A DNA stretch of 64,000 nucleotides from Agrostemma githago (GCA_958450325.1 OY288261.1:16109277-16173276); one strand, 5' to 3'; shown: positions 11,041 to 23,664, counted from the stretch's first letter. The notes: a model not told the origin generated them from the sequence alone. Numbers and translations: made by a program.

Positions 11041-12150
11041 ATAAACAATTCAAATTTCAAACTAATATCAATGTAATTCTTTTTTTCATGATTATATAAT
11101 GCTTAATATAAACACAAGTCAATATATTTCAAAGAATATTTTATTTACAAGAATAAATATAATAGATGTAAATATTTGTAATAGAATTATTGGCATAGGT
11201 TCTTAGAAAAGAAAAGCATGTCGATAAGTCGAGATCCATACGTATTTTTACCTATTAAATACTATATACTCCGTATTTAATGGCGTCTCTCATATTTCTC
11301 AATCTAAAATGATTATTTAATATAAGTTGTGGTTTTAATTAGTTTTTTTGATATTTTTATGCCAAATTGATTTTCTAATAATTATTCTTAATTGATTATT
11401 TACCGAAACTCATTTAAGTTGAGACAGGGAGACTATTAAAGTCATTTGTATACGTTTTGCAGGGAAGTCTTAAAATGATAATATCGGAATAAGGTGATTC
11501 ACAATGTACTGAAAAATTAAAATCGAAACTTAAAAGTTTGTAGCAGAGACAAAACCCATTTCATTCTCTATTGGGTCAGAATTAGACCATAAACCATCTG
11601 CTACAAAAATATTCTATTAAATTAGTACTCTCTCCGAATTTTAGTGTCCTTATTTTCTTTTTTAGCTGAGTTAGTTACACTATTAGAATGGAATTAAAAC
11701 GAACCATTAATAAGTAGTAACCATTTAAGTATAATCAATTATGTCTTTGGTTAAAGAAATCAATTCTCCGAATAAATGGTCTCTTAACTAATACAGTACT
11801 CTCTCCGTCTCGGTCATTTGATTTTTCTTTTATATTATTTTTGAGAAGTATTTTAGTCAAAGGATAACAAATGACTGAGATGAAAAGAGTAACAAAGACA
11901 CAATGTTTAAAAAATGATTTTTATGCAGATCAAATCTAATACCGAGGACAATAACATTTTTCAAAAAAATGATTTCTTACCACTAATTATTTTTAAATTC
12001 TTACCACTACAATTATTAGAAAAGAAGGCACATTTAAGGAATTTATTTTTATTACTCATATTTCCTAATTTTTATTATTACGTCTCATAATAACTTTATG
12101 TGAGACAGTCTCACACAAGAATTGCTAGCTCACAAATTCTTGTATGGGAC

Positions 12151-12178
12151 GGTCTCACGATAAATTTATCGTGAGACC
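12151..12178. repeat. 28-bp perfect palindrome
   Basis: GGTCTCACGATAAA is followed directly by its exact reverse complement, with no loop. Related arms (GTGAGAC.GTCTCAC) recur at 12098-12117, 12284-12345, 12523-12543 and 12599-12611. Confidence 0.95.
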
Positions 12179-12184
12179 TCTTAC

Positions 12185-12186
<2 letters not shown>

Positions 12187-12272
<86 letters not shown>
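12187..12272. repeat. (TTA)n microsatellite
   Basis: About 29 units of an ATT/TTA trinucleotide lie directly beside the 28-bp palindrome. A shorter tract of the same motif lies at 12557-12585. Confidence 0.95.
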
Positions 12273-12273
<1 letters not shown>

Positions 12274-12554
12274 GAGTAGGTCTCTTGAGAGACGGTCACT
12301 TATTAATTTTACTGAGAGACGGTCTCTCATTAATTTTACTGAGAGACTAAGTACAGATGAAAGTAAAAGTGGTACCAAACTTCATAGAAGTAGGTACGAT
12401 TAACATAAAAGAGTATACAAAGGTAAAAAGAGTACGCTTCTTATAAAAACAGGTACAAAACAAAGTTGTCATTTAATGGTACGAATAAGAGATAAAGTGG
12501 TACTGAATAATGGTCTCTCAATAAGTTATTGAGACCGTCTCTTCCAAGATTTTG

Positions 12555-12585
<31 letters not shown>

Positions 12586-14330
12586 TTCACGATAAATTAC
12601 CGTGAGACGGTTTCGTAACCAAATGGTTTCCTAAATAAAAAAAAAAGATAAAATTATCAAAATATTATACGCACACTTCATTTGGAAAAAAAACCAACCC
12701 TTCATCTCCCCTCAACCAGGCCTCACAACTTGCGCTCATCCTACCTCAGTGCTACCAGCCACCGCCCAGGTCCTTCAACTCCCCTCAACCCGGCCTCACA
12801 CCTCGGTCCTTTAAAGTGTAACTGTTTATTTGTTTATATCTTGATTCCCAATTGATCTTATTTTGGTTATATCTCGATTTCCAACTCTCAAACCTGAATC
12901 CCTAATTCATATAAATAATGTATTAGCATAATTTGAGTTTGTTTTGCCCGTGATATTAATATCAAAGTGTCGCACAATTGATCTGATTTTGTGTATGATT
13001 CAGGACGATGATAAGAAGAAGACGACGTCACGACGATATCAATATGAAAAATTAGGTTATAATTCAAGATCTTGAGCTCTTTGTGCGAATTTTCACTGAT
13101 TTGATGCAATTTTATAGTCTTTTTTTAATTCAACTTCAGTTGATTATATATGTAACCTTACAAACTAGAATTTTAAGCGAATTTTCTACTGTATGAGAAG
13201 AAAACTCGGAATTCGTAGAATAGTAAGTGAGTAGAAGATTGATGAGCGGTGAGTCAAAAATATTTCTCTTGCATTTGGTGTCAATGCGATCATTGATGAA
13301 AAAGAATGTTGCGAAAGCTTTCGTTAGACCGAGGTTGCTCACGGTTTCAACATTGTGCTATTATAGCGCCATCTCAGTGTTTGAGCTAATGTGCATTTGT
13401 GTTAGACATTGTTGCTATTTCCTTCTTTGTTTATACCTCTGTGGTTGATTGATGGCCTTGAAATTGAATAGTGTGGAAGGTGATGGAGATGTGTTACCAG
13501 ATATTAATGGAGAAAAAGAGATCGAGTTACGCAGAAGAGAGCTTCGCTATAAGCTGCTTTGCACTTGGTCCAGTTAGTTTCTATAAGTTACAGAAAATCT
13601 TTTTTTTTGGTCTGGTTTACGCTATTTTATACTGCTCATTTTTGCGGCCATTAAATCTTCTGTATGGGATTTAAAATAACCTATACTGGTTGACATGGAC
13701 AGATGTGGCATCATTGCTTCGTTTCAGTCGGTTTAGTCTCGGGATCATTGCTTTTAGCAGAGATTTTATTGCTGGCCATGAGGGTAAATTGATAAGGTGA
13801 GAAGTATTAGAAAAATTAGGTTTACTAATCTTATTTGACTCATTTAATTGTGATTTTTCTTATAGGTTGTTCTAGTAATTCAGTTTTCTTCTTATTGTAG
13901 TGATGATTTAATTTGATTTTCTAATTAGTAACTAACTTGCTTTAGGATGAGCTCCGTACTTTTCGCAATGCGATATTTTTTTCTCAGATATTGTAATGCT
14001 ACATTTGTTGGTCAGAAATTGTGTGGACTTGCATAAAGAAATTCAATGAGGCTCACAAGATGGTGACAGTTTATACTACACGCAGGTCTGTTGCTGTTTA
14101 TGACTGAAATAGGGGATAAAGGAATGTAAGTATTATTTTGTGCATGAAAGCTTTATTGTTCAGTTAGCCCATTTAATTTCTAAATAGGGGACTAGGAGTG
14201 AGGAGAGCACCTTAAGTCTAATTGTAAGTATCTCGCTTCTTTTCACTTTAGTTAATAAATTCTGTTTCTCTACACTGAATTGAACAAAATTATTGGATGC
14301 TTATAATAGTTACAAGTATGAGTTGGACGA

Positions 14331-14780
14331 GGTAACCTTCTGGATCTCCTCGGGCGTGATGGGGACAGCTTCCCCCTATGGGCTTGCCTTCCGTCTTTAA
14401 CCCAAACTAGGAGACTACCTAGATTTGTCATAGGATTCGACACCGCTCCTGCTACGGGTAGTTATGTGGCTTTTCTATACCAGACAAGGAATAGGTAAAA
14501 GGAAAACACGGGCTCGGTTTCCTGCAGTCATTATAGATGTGCCTATAATAGTCATGTGCGTGTGCTCACAGTGTATGACGGTGTTCATCATGTTCTCGGA
14601 AACACATAAGAAAAGTATATATGAGAAAGTATATTGAAAGATGATTTTATTGAATTTTGAAAAAAGATGACAGAATACAATTGACTCCAACTCTGACTTG
14701 GAAGTGAGGATGTAGGGTATCCTAGACTCGGACTCAGACTTAGACTTAAACCAAATCCGGACTCTCGGATGATGTTGTCA
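14331..14780 (-). other. Rearranged end of RT-B
   Basis: From 14384 to 14780 the sequence matches the noncoding region of RT-C, including a (GACTCR)n-like acidic-codon stretch near 14725-14745. Immediately left of it, about 14331-14383, is a short gag-end piece whose minus frame reads VPITPEEI, matching codons about 370-377 of RT-D gag. In RT-D these parts are not adjacent, so this is a deletion or template-switch junction. Confidence 0.6.
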
Positions 14781-15610
14781 TTAGTCGTTGGCTTCTAAGG
14801 ACTCGAGTTGATGTCCAGTATAGCCTTCAGTAGAAGCTTCACCCAGATCTTCATTATGTCGAAGATCGTCTTCAATCCTAATGCCCATTTCGGTAAGCAC
14901 TGCAAAGTTTGAAATGTCGGCATACCTAAGATGGAGACGGTAGGAAGGTAGGAGGTTGTTGATGAACGCCTCCACTAGTGTCTTCTCGTTGGGCTTGTCT
15001 ACCAACTTCACACTTTTGGCCCGCCATCTTTGGAGATATTTGGTGAACCCTTCTTTTGGCTCTTGGGCCATCACTTCCAGAGTACGCATTGTAGTCTGGA
15101 TCTCGGTATTATCGGCGTAATTCCGAGCAAATTCAGTCGCCACATCATCCCAAGTCTTATATTTCTTGGAATCGAGCCTGTAGTACCAGGCCTTGGGATG
15201 TTTTTCGACGGAGGAAGGGAATAAGTGCTTAAACATGGTGGACTTCACCCCTTTGACTGCCATAAAATCTTTGAAAGCCCGGATGTGGTGGACGGGGTCT
15301 TCAGTACCCTCAAACATTGGAATTCCCGTGAGGTTGAGGTTAGCAGGTAGCTCGTCTTTTAGAGGCGGATAAGAGCGAGCACTTTCGGTATAGATCGAGT
15401 TGTTTGTGACAAATGGACCTGGTCTTCCAGTTTGCGAACAACGCTGATTAGTTCAGCTATGGGCCCGGTGGGCTCAGATCCAGCAACAGGAGTCCCTTTC
15501 TCCACGACACTCAAACGGGTGGCAAGGGTCATTTGGTCGGTCCTGATGGCCGTCAATTGGGCCTCCATCTTAGCAAGTGAGGCTTTCAGTTCGTCCAAGG
15601 TTTCTTGCAT
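14781..15610 (-). pseudogene. RT-B gag pseudogene
   Basis: The start ATG at 15610 opens a coiled-coil-like N-terminus (QETLDELKASLAKMEAQL, then LISVVRKLEDQVHL). A frameshift near 15370-15405 leads into the frame 14781-15317, which holds the retrotransposon gag core: PMFEGTEDPVHHIRAFKDFM, KAWYYRLDSKK, FARNYADNTEIQTTM, GFTKYLQRWRA and LPSYRLHLRYAD. It is about 75-80% like the RT-D gag core by eye. The frame ends about 10 codons after the core, so the zinc-binding nucleocapsid part is missing. No downstream pol exists. Confidence 0.85.
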
Positions 15611-16997
15611 CTTGCGTTGGCTTCTAGTTACGGGTGGCCTGTCTGTAAGAATACCGCGTAATCAGAGAAGTTGCTTCGGAACTCAAATACGCCAAGGCAT
15701 AGGAAATAGCGTGGGAGGAGAGACGACTCTAGTTTAACTCAGGTTAGACTCTCTAAGACAAATGTGTAGGGTACGATTCTCGGAGCGACTGTGATTAATC
15801 ACTCCGTCGGAGAATAGCCTCCAAGTGAGACTAAGGACTCAGATAGTGTGGTATCTTAAGTGACTCTAAAGTGGGGTACGTGAGACACGTGTAAGACATG
15901 ACCCTTAGGGCAACCGTGATTTATCGCCCTGCTAAAGGGTAGCCCCCGAGTGGGATTGAAAATTTTGTTAATACTCGAGTGTTGGACGAGTGACCCTTAG
16001 ACGTAAGGACCACGAACCTTTTGTTATAGGGCTATGCCTTGTAAAAGATTGACTCGGAAAAGACACCTAGACGGGTGACTTGTGAAAGGTGGGCCTCCCT
16101 TAGAATTCGGCATGTGGGCCGAGTCCTGTTCGAAGGAAGGTCCATGTGAGATATTTCTCAGACTTTGGACTCGATTTTGTAGATGGGCCCTCCTTCGTAG
16201 GAGTATGCCCTACGTAGGCGGGCCATGCCTTAGTCAAATAAGGCGGACGGGGATAGGGAAGAAACTCGTTATGTAAGATCGACAGAGTTTCGACGCTAAA
16301 GACTTCGACGACTTAAGACACGACCCGACACTGCTAAATACGGGAAGTCCTAAGAAGAGAAAGTTTTGAAAATGGATTTTTTTTTTTTTGAAAAATCCGA
16401 GAAACTCGGTGGAAGGCCCAACTTTTCGAAAAGACGGAAAGTGTATCGGGCCGCAAGTTTGAAAGTTCGAAAATATTTTCGAGTTTTGAAATGGGCAGAA
16501 TGCCGGCTAGAAATAGGCTATTTTGAGTAAAATCATAAGTCCTAAATTCGGCAAATGTCCCGGGTTTTGAAATTGGATATCTTGACAAAGATGTATTTTT
16601 TTGAAAAGTTGACGGTTTTTGAAAACGACACAGAAACCAAGTAGCATGTAGTCAGGCAAGCATTATAACGACGCCATGTATGCTTTACACTAAGTCTCGG
16701 TCGGTCTATAGAGGGTCTATACCAGTGCACATAGTCTAGACGTTGATCGGGACGGACTTCCTAAGTCGAGTTGATCTTAAAACATGCCGCGAAACCCACT
16801 CGAATCGACTATGGACACCTTTGACATATCCATATTGGAGTACATCACGGTATAGTGGGACGTCGGTCGCGAGTACCGGCCCGGGAAAATATGGGGTTAT
16901 GCATGAACCGTAGAACTAAAACGCGTATTGTACTAGTCAAACGATTTCTATTCGAGTCTCACCCTGAGGATGTCGATGGTAAGTCACGCATCAGTTA
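15611..16997 (-). other. 5' leader of RT-B
   Basis: This untranslated region lies between primer site and gag. It is conserved with 37127-38617 (RT-C) and 62440-63457 (RT-D), for example TGGGACGTCGGTC and CGACTTCCTAAGTCGAG read on either strand. No ORF is shared by the three copies, so it is most likely leader or packaging sequence. Confidence 0.7.
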
Positions 16998-17016
16998 ATC
17001 CCCAGCGGAGTCGCCA
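16998..17016 (-). other. Primer binding site, tRNA-Arg type
   Basis: Minus-strand TGGCGACTCCGCTGGGGAT begins 3 nt inside the LTR end. From memory of plant tRNA sequences it is complementary to the 3' end of a tRNA-Arg (ACG) with CCA, as used by Ogre/Tat elements. The identical site recurs at 38618 and 63458. Confidence 0.85.
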
Positions 17017-17800
17017 AATTGTGGACATGACATAGGTCCACCCCGACGCGGCCACGCGCGGGTTTGGGGAGGCGAATAAATCTCCATATGAGAATGGATC
17101 GAATTGAAATTTAAATCGAAGTGGAGTCGCCACTGAACTTTGTGGGAGTTCGGGCCCGTTCGAACCCACTCTATGTCGTAGTGGACCGTATACAAAATAC
17201 AGCCCATTTCCGATGTCAGAGTTTATTGGGCTCGTCCCTTTGCATTTTGATACCGATACTGTCACTACCGGTTATCGTGTATTGAATGACTCTCGTGCGG
17301 CAACGGTTTCGGGCATCCGGATACCGAAGTTCTGAGTAAGGGGTGAGGGTACGTGTTGGGAAGCCCACAAAGAACACCCAACTCCGCCCGCACATTAGCG
17401 GCCTCTACTAAGATATCGAATGATTTTTGAATACGCGCGTTAGTTGAACGATGCAAATGTTTATGCAAACATTGTTTTCCCTAAGCATGTGAGGAATTGA
17501 ATGGGTTTCTATGTCAATTTAATGCAACTAAAATTAACGTCAATGTTGTATTATAGCATGCGGGTTCATTTCGTACAATAAAATAAACAACCAAAATTGA
17601 CAAGAGAGCAAACGGTTAGTAGCGGTATAACGGTATTAACGATTTGCGCAAATATAGAATGATGCAAATGAGATGATGCATAGTTTTTGAAAAGTGGAGT
17701 TTTCACGTGATTGATTACACACATGTCGACTTAAGTCGTGAAAAGATATTAACGAGACTCGAATGGCTTGTAGGACTCACGGTTTGACATGATAAGGGGG

Positions 17801-18027
17801 CCACTCGACCGAGTCATTGAGCGACTCGACCGAGCGAGTGGACCTCTGAAAACGATTCTGTCCCGTATTTTAGACCCTACTCGATCGAGTTATTGACCAA
17901 CTCGACCGAGTACGTTGCCACTCGACCGAGTCACTTTGAGACTCGACCGAGTGGAGGTCGAAAAAGCAGTATGTTTCGGCTTTTGGGGTGCCACTCGACC
18001 GAGTGGGCTAGGCACTCGGTCGAGTGC
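17801..18027. repeat. CACTCGACCGAGTG dyad cluster in the RT-B LTR (left part)
   Basis: About eight copies of ACTCG-(AC/AT/GT)-CGAGT in 227 bp. The arms are perfectly complementary and the central two bases vary. Copies with centre AT are perfect 12-bp palindromes. Confidence 0.9.
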
Positions 18028-19083
18028 CCCCTGTACGAACTATGATTCGTTTCGCAATTTTGTATTGACTTCGAATTTGCTTTTGATTTTTGATAATTCG
18101 ATGAGTTTGTTGAGTCGGGCATAAATATTGTGAAATTTATACTCGAAACTTAACTTCGATACTCGTCATATCCCATATTCGATTATTGAATCGATATGGA
18201 ATACTAGAGTGAAAACAAAAGAAAATTGCTTTAAGTCGTTTTAAGTTAACTATCGCGATTTGAGTAGATTTCCTCCGCGTTTAATAATGTCGTAATTCTA
18301 ACGAATTATATGACAATTATTTTAGCATCAACGAAAATCGCATTAGTTAATTTATTTGACTAGATCGTTAGATTCGACATCCAATTACGAAATTGGTATC
18401 GAATCTAAAAGATCGACGCTTTGCTTGAATTGAAAGACTTGATTCCCTCGGCTTCCCGACATCGTAATAAATCCCTAAGGATTATGTGATGTCGGATCCG
18501 CGTCAACGGGTTTCGACCCTTATTAAAAGGAACACTTGTTTTGAAAATAGTTTGTAATTGATGCAAATATGCGATTGAATGATGATGAGAACGAAAATAA
18601 AAACTATTATTTAGGTTGACTTGTTTCAATAATCAAGTGATCGGGGTGTCGGGATAAGCGACCGTCAACGCTGTGTGCAATACACTTGTATATTCGGGTT
18701 TTATTATTCCGACATCTCTCACACTCGACACAAATCCACAAGTATTTTAGTGTGTTAATACTAACGGTATTAATGATATTATAGACACGGTAATAACATA
18801 AAAAAAATTAAAAAAAAGACAACTACTACAACGGACGACGCAAGAGAGAGGAAGAAGAGAGAAAAGACGGGATTTGGCACCCTCAACCTACTTGTTCTTG
18901 TGCTCAGACGGGACTCGTAGTGGCGGCTTGCACGGGAGTTTCGAGATGTATGGTTGAGTTGTGGTGGTCTAGGGTTTGTCTCCTAAGCTAGGGTTAGGGT
19001 TTGCAAGTGTAGTATTAGGGCTTGATTAGGGTACACTACTACAATTTTGATATTAGAGGACGCCCAAAATAGGATGCTTATAT

Positions 19084-19801
19084 TAGACCTGCTCAAATGC
19101 GGGCTCGGGCCGGACATGGGCCGGGCTAAAAGATAAAAAGTTGCCCTTTAACATCAAAGCGGGCGGGTCGGGCCTAACTAACGGGCCTAGCTAGATTACT
19201 TGCCCTTACCCGCCCGTTTATGCAAAATCGGGCGGCCCGCGGGCTATCGGGCCAATTATTGAGTGAATGAAAAAACTATCAAATAAATAAAGATAGGCAG
19301 TAATTACGTAAATATTTAAAAAGAGTACAACATAGTTGAATTGTTTCTTACGTATCAAAATACAAGAAAAAAAAGTATTTGATAAATGAACAAAAATTGG
19401 TGATAAGATTAGACTATTAGATTATTATGAGAATTTGAGAATAGCGAGAGTTGCCTCATTTTTCTTGAGAATTCAAAGGTATTTTCGCTATATCATACTA
19501 TTATCAAGTGTATTTGTCTTGATTAGAGCATAGATTAATTATTTTCTTTTGTATTATAATGAATATACATTTTTCATTTCCTATATAATTATAAGTTGTA
19601 GAATGTATATAATATTTTAGCGAGCCGGGCGGGTTGGTCCGTTTCAAAATATTAGTGTCCATGCCCGGCCCGTTTGTTATATCAGGCCGGGCTTGTCCGG
19701 TCCATTTAACAATTCGGGCTGAGATTCCCTGTCCAAACCCGCTAAAATTTCGGGCCGGACGGGTCGGGCTACTCGGACGGTACGGCCCATGATCAGCTCT
19801 A
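19084..19801. mobile_element. hAT-like non-autonomous element inside CACTA-2
   Basis: A 718-bp insertion flanked by an exact 8-bp direct repeat GCTTATAT (19076-19083 and 19802-19809). Ends are TAGACCTGCTC and, inverted, TAGAGCTGATC (9 of 11 match). The outer about 150 bp at both ends are rich in GGGCCGGGC/GCCCGGCCC, and the centre is AT-rich without coding sequence. An 8-bp duplication with TAGA.CTG..C ends is typical of the hAT superfamily. Removing it restores a continuous CACTA-2 subterminal repeat. Confidence 0.88.
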
Positions 19802-19975
19802 GCTTATATAAGGAACCGTCCTCTATAACATGATAAATTTTGGCTCCCCGACCTTGGTTAAATAGCACGGTTCAGCAAAAGAATCATCCTTTAATATTTA
19901 TTATTAGCGCGATTGGTCGATGAAACCGTCCTAATTAATATAAAAGCACGGTTATAGCTTAAACCCGTGCTATTA

Positions 19976-20063
19976 AATGTAATTTAAAAGCGCGGATATA
20001 TATTACACCCAACCTATTAAATGTAATTTAAAAGCGCGGATATATATTACACCCAACCTATTA
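19976..20063. repeat. Two-copy 44-bp tandem repeat
   Basis: Two identical units begin AATGTAATTTAAAAGCGCGG at 19976 and 20020 within the left subterminal region of CACTA-2. Confidence 0.85.
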
Positions 20064-21764
20064 AATGTACGACCCGTCCTATTTAATCATTAAGGTAATA
20101 CAGAGTTATACGTTTCCATCATAAAAAAACTAAACGCCTTCGATTCAAAATAACCCTAAACCCCTTCTGTCTTCATCGTGGAACTTAACCCTAAACCCTC
20201 CATCTTCAATTCAACGCTCAACCCTGCCTTCGATCATCTCCGCCTGTCGCCATCTCCGCCTGCCTTCGATCATCTCCGCCTGCCGCGTTCTCCGCCTGCC
20301 GCCTTCGGTAATTCTTTCTTCTCCGCCTTCGATCATCTCTGTTTACCTGCGGTAATCATCATCTCCGCGTTCTCCGCCTTCCTATTTCATTCTAATAGCT
20401 ATCTCGATTTTTATCTTGGCTTCATCCTTAAGCGCGGTTTTGATTATCTCGATAATCTATGGTTTTTGTCCCAAAAATTGATGTTTGATGTTCTGGGCGA
20501 GAATAATCTGTTTGATGTTTGATGTTTTGATGCTCAATCTACTGATAATTCTATATCAAACAGGAAAATATTTGGGTTTTACCGTCAATGATGAACAGAC
20601 TTTCATTTGTTCTTAGTTAGCTATTGTACTGTCAATAATGAACAGGCTGAATTCTTACTTTCTCAATTGTTTTTTTTGTTATGAAATTAAGTATGAATTA
20701 TATATATGCATTCGGTTTCATAATATCTGTACTATGTGCTGATGAAAGCTGGGTAAGTGAAATGATCTTTCAAATGTAACATGTGATGAATTTATTAAAA
20801 AAAACAGGCATATGTTGAGGTTTTTAGATGTGCTTCCAATCTGAAGCTATGTTGAATGTTGAAACTGTGTTTTTCGTTTAGTTTTGCATCAGCGGTCTGA
20901 AAGCTGATCCCTCCACATCTCGACATCAGTAACAAATTTAGTTCGAACCCAAAGCCACTATTGTGGGTATGGGCGTATGGCACATTAACTCGGTAGGCCA
21001 GGCAAAACCAACCCGAAAACACCCAATTTAGGGAACCTTAACTTCACTCGAAACCGGTATTTACAATCCCATAGAGAGTATAAACAGATGGAACATTTGA
21101 ATGAATAAAAAGCAGCAAAAGTGAGTCCAGTAAAGCCATTATTCAGAACACTAGAATATTAGTATTCCCTAGTTTTTATTGACCAGCTACAAGATCTTGT
21201 AAATCTTTGATGAAACCATGAATATACCCATTTGCAAATGCCTCACTTGTCAATATACCAATTCAATGATGAACAGGCTGAATTCTTACTTCCACTTAAT
21301 TATTTGTAGATGGATTTGTTCAAATGGATTACTATGATCTTTGTCTATCTGTTTTCAACATGTAGTATCACTGTATGTCGGCCATGATTGTTTTATTTAA
21401 AGTACTCGAAAATGTAGACAAATCGTCAAAGAAGCACAAGTTAGTTCATGTGGTAAAAATTCTCTTACTCCCGTCAATTGATTTTGAAAGCTTCAAATAA
21501 TATTTGGGTTTTGGGGGCGAAGTAAATTGTAATTTGTGTACTGTTAAATGGCCTGGGAATGCAGTAAGTTAATGAGGCACATATTGTTGTATGTGTAATG
21601 TGTTGGATACTACTCCAAATGAGCTGGGCGGGAGGGCTAACACCAATGATCTGAGGCAACGACAATTGACAATGCTGTGCCTCAGAGAGAGAGAGAGAGA
21701 GGTGTGTGTGTAGTATAATGGATGAGTGGTGATTAAGAGTAGTGTGTAGTACTGCTTTTTGAAC

Positions 21765-21768
<4 letters not shown>

Positions 21769-21836
<68 letters not shown>
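21769..21836. repeat. (AG)34 microsatellite with flanking duplication
   Basis: A 68-bp AG tract lies between two copies of a roughly 54-bp unit containing GTATAATGGATGAGTGGTGA (about 21711-21764 and 21840-21893). Slippage or unequal exchange at the AG tract could explain the duplication. Confidence 0.9.
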
Positions 21837-21838
<2 letters not shown>

Positions 21839-21905
21839 GTAGTATAATGGATGAGTGGTGATTAAGAGTAGCGTGTAGTACTGCTTTTTGAAGAGAGAGA
21901 GAGAG

Positions 21906-22155
21906 AAATCTTCAATTCTTTATCTGTAGTGTTTCTCTAGAATCGGGCGATAAACATCTTCACACCATATTAATGACATGAAGTTGCGTGTGCTTACTCC
22001 CAAAATTGGACTAGATTAGCTCAAACACAAAAAATCTTCAATTCTTTATCTGTAGTGTTTCTCTAGAATCGGGCGATAAACATCTTCACACCATATTAAT
22101 GACATGAAGTTGCGTGTGCTTACTCCCAAAATTGGACTACATTAGCTCAAACACA
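21906..22155. repeat. 126-bp tandem duplication
   Basis: Two units starting AAATCTTCAATTCTTTATCT at 21906 and 22032 are essentially identical, with one visible substitution near the end (GACTAG versus GACTAC), so the duplication is recent. Confidence 0.92.
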
Positions 22156-23655
22156 TTGTCTAAGTGTTGGGTGTACATGGTGTATACCTAATTTCTGTGA
22201 TGTTGAATATGTCTAGTGGATTTACTTCCATACTTACTGTTTTGGGCCTCCTTAACCAAACACCCCTTCCCCTTTTTGATTATTTTTTGCTCCCATTTCG
22301 ATCAGGCTGCTCACCTCCTCCCAAACACTAACTGCTATGTTTGATTAGATATATGATCATCTATGTTGATGGTTAAATTGTTGCTTTTCATGTTTGTGTA
22401 TTTTGGGTGAGATTAGTTTCCCTTAATTATCTGTTAATTTGTGATCCATTGCTGCTAGAATACTCTGATTATTTTAGTGCCTACTTTTGTTTCGAGTATT
22501 TGTGACAAATTCGATGTTGTGATTCAGGCCACTACAAATTAATTCAGTATACCAAAATTTTGTTTGGACTGTGTTTGATACTTTGATGTTTGATTTTTGA
22601 TAAGTTAATCGAATTGACAAGGTTGCTTTTTTGTGTACCAAACACAGATTTTTTTAGGAGTTGAGAGGTTTTTCAACATTGATACTGAGAGTGCATACAT
22701 TCATTTTGATTTTATTCTTTAATAGTAGTACTTCAGTATATTTCTTATTTTTTTTCATTATCCTTCTTTCACCCTCATTTTCTTGTTCTACTCTACTTAA
22801 CCATTTGTTCTTAATCTTTTTCTTGCTTGTGTCTTTTTGTCTTTCTTTGACTTTGAGATGCTGGGTTGCTGTTAATTGTGGTTTTAAGCAGTGTTTTTTT
22901 GTGGGTGTTTTTGGTCTTAATCTTCGAATCAAGAAAAATGGGTTTCGTTTCATGTTTTTTTCCCCGCAAAAATGTTAAAGATATTGTTGCTAACTTATAG
23001 CGGAACTAATGATTATTGGAAGTGTGTGTATGTGTAGTGTGCGGATTTGTGACTTTTGTACGACCTATTGTGTATAGGATCTAATGTTCTTTGTCTCGCT
23101 ATTTGCAGAAGCTTTTTGACAATTGAAAGATGGACGTCAACTGTGTGAGAGTGGTGTTACTAGAGCTTGAACACGGAATACTGAATCATTGAAGAAACAT
23201 CCGTAGACATTGTTATTATAACTCAATCACAACTATTGAGACCAAATAGGACGGTTATCCTAAGCGTCTTATTTAATGGATGATACTTTGTTTTTATTCA
23301 AAATAATTAACAGGATGCTTCGTATGCCAACCATCCTATTTATATCAGTAGATAATAGGACAGTTTGGATGGAACCGTGATGTTTAAAATAGATTTAATA
23401 GCACGCAATGGACCGCGCTTTTAAATAACAAATTAAAGAGGACGGTTCCTCTTTGAACCGTCCTATTACTGTTGAATTTAATATCACGGTTTGACTATCT
23501 GGGAACCGCGCTATTTGATTTAATAGGACGTCGACCTAAAGGACGGTTCTTTATCCAATATAGGATGGTTTGAAACCATCATATTTAATCTTAATTGTAG
23601 TAGTGGTAGAATTAGGGTTTCGAAAAAGTTGTGTTGAAGTGTGTGCATGGACGGG

Positions 23656-23664
23656 TTTATATAG
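23656..23664 (-). promoter_or_regulatory. TATA-like element of RT-B LTR
   Basis: Minus-strand CTATATAAA lies about 540 bp from the U3 end of the LTR, matching the TATA position of the other Retand-like LTRs. Confidence 0.5.

Larger units (their letters stand above)
11041..14330. other. AT-rich DNA without recognisable genes
   Basis: This 3.3-kb stretch probably belongs to the CACTA-like insertion or to older DNA. It has several dyads of the type GAGACGGTCTC (12098-12620), TTA microsatellites and only short unrelated frames. ORF-sized pieces near 13227-13674 show no domain I know. I see no transposase motif. Confidence 0.5.
20100..23220. other. CACTA-2 interior, possible captured sequence
   Basis: No transposase is seen. 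The segment 20160-20530 looks like a plant mRNA 5' part: a TA-poor, CT-rich leader, then a frame at 20178-20522 with repeated FDHLRLP units. The rest is AT-rich with T-tracts and resembles introns or untranslated regions. CACTA elements often pick up host gene pieces, but no donor gene can be named here. Confidence 0.35.
19034..23605. mobile_element. CACTA-2: non-autonomous CACTA transposon
   Basis: A perfect 13-bp terminal inverted repeat, CACTACTACAATT at 19034-19046 and its reverse complement at 23593-23605, is flanked by the direct 3-bp target duplication GTA (19031-19033 and 23606-23608). Subterminal regions carry many copies of GGACGGTTC / GAACCGTCC and GCGCGG-type repeats (19050-20090 and 23230-23590). 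At 4572 bp it has no TNP2 or Transposase_24 coding sequence, so it would need transposase from elsewhere. It splits the RT-B LTR and is therefore younger than that LTR. Confidence 0.95.

Noticed and set aside
12111..12350. ORFs encoding poly-Asn and poly-Ile
   Set aside because: Translation of the TTA/TAA microsatellite.
16998..17016. tRNA gene (tRNA-Arg 3' end)
   Set aside because: Only the 19 nt matching the tRNA 3' end are present, placed next to an LTR, so it is a primer binding site. The same applies at 38618 and 63458, and at 47998 for tRNA-Asp.
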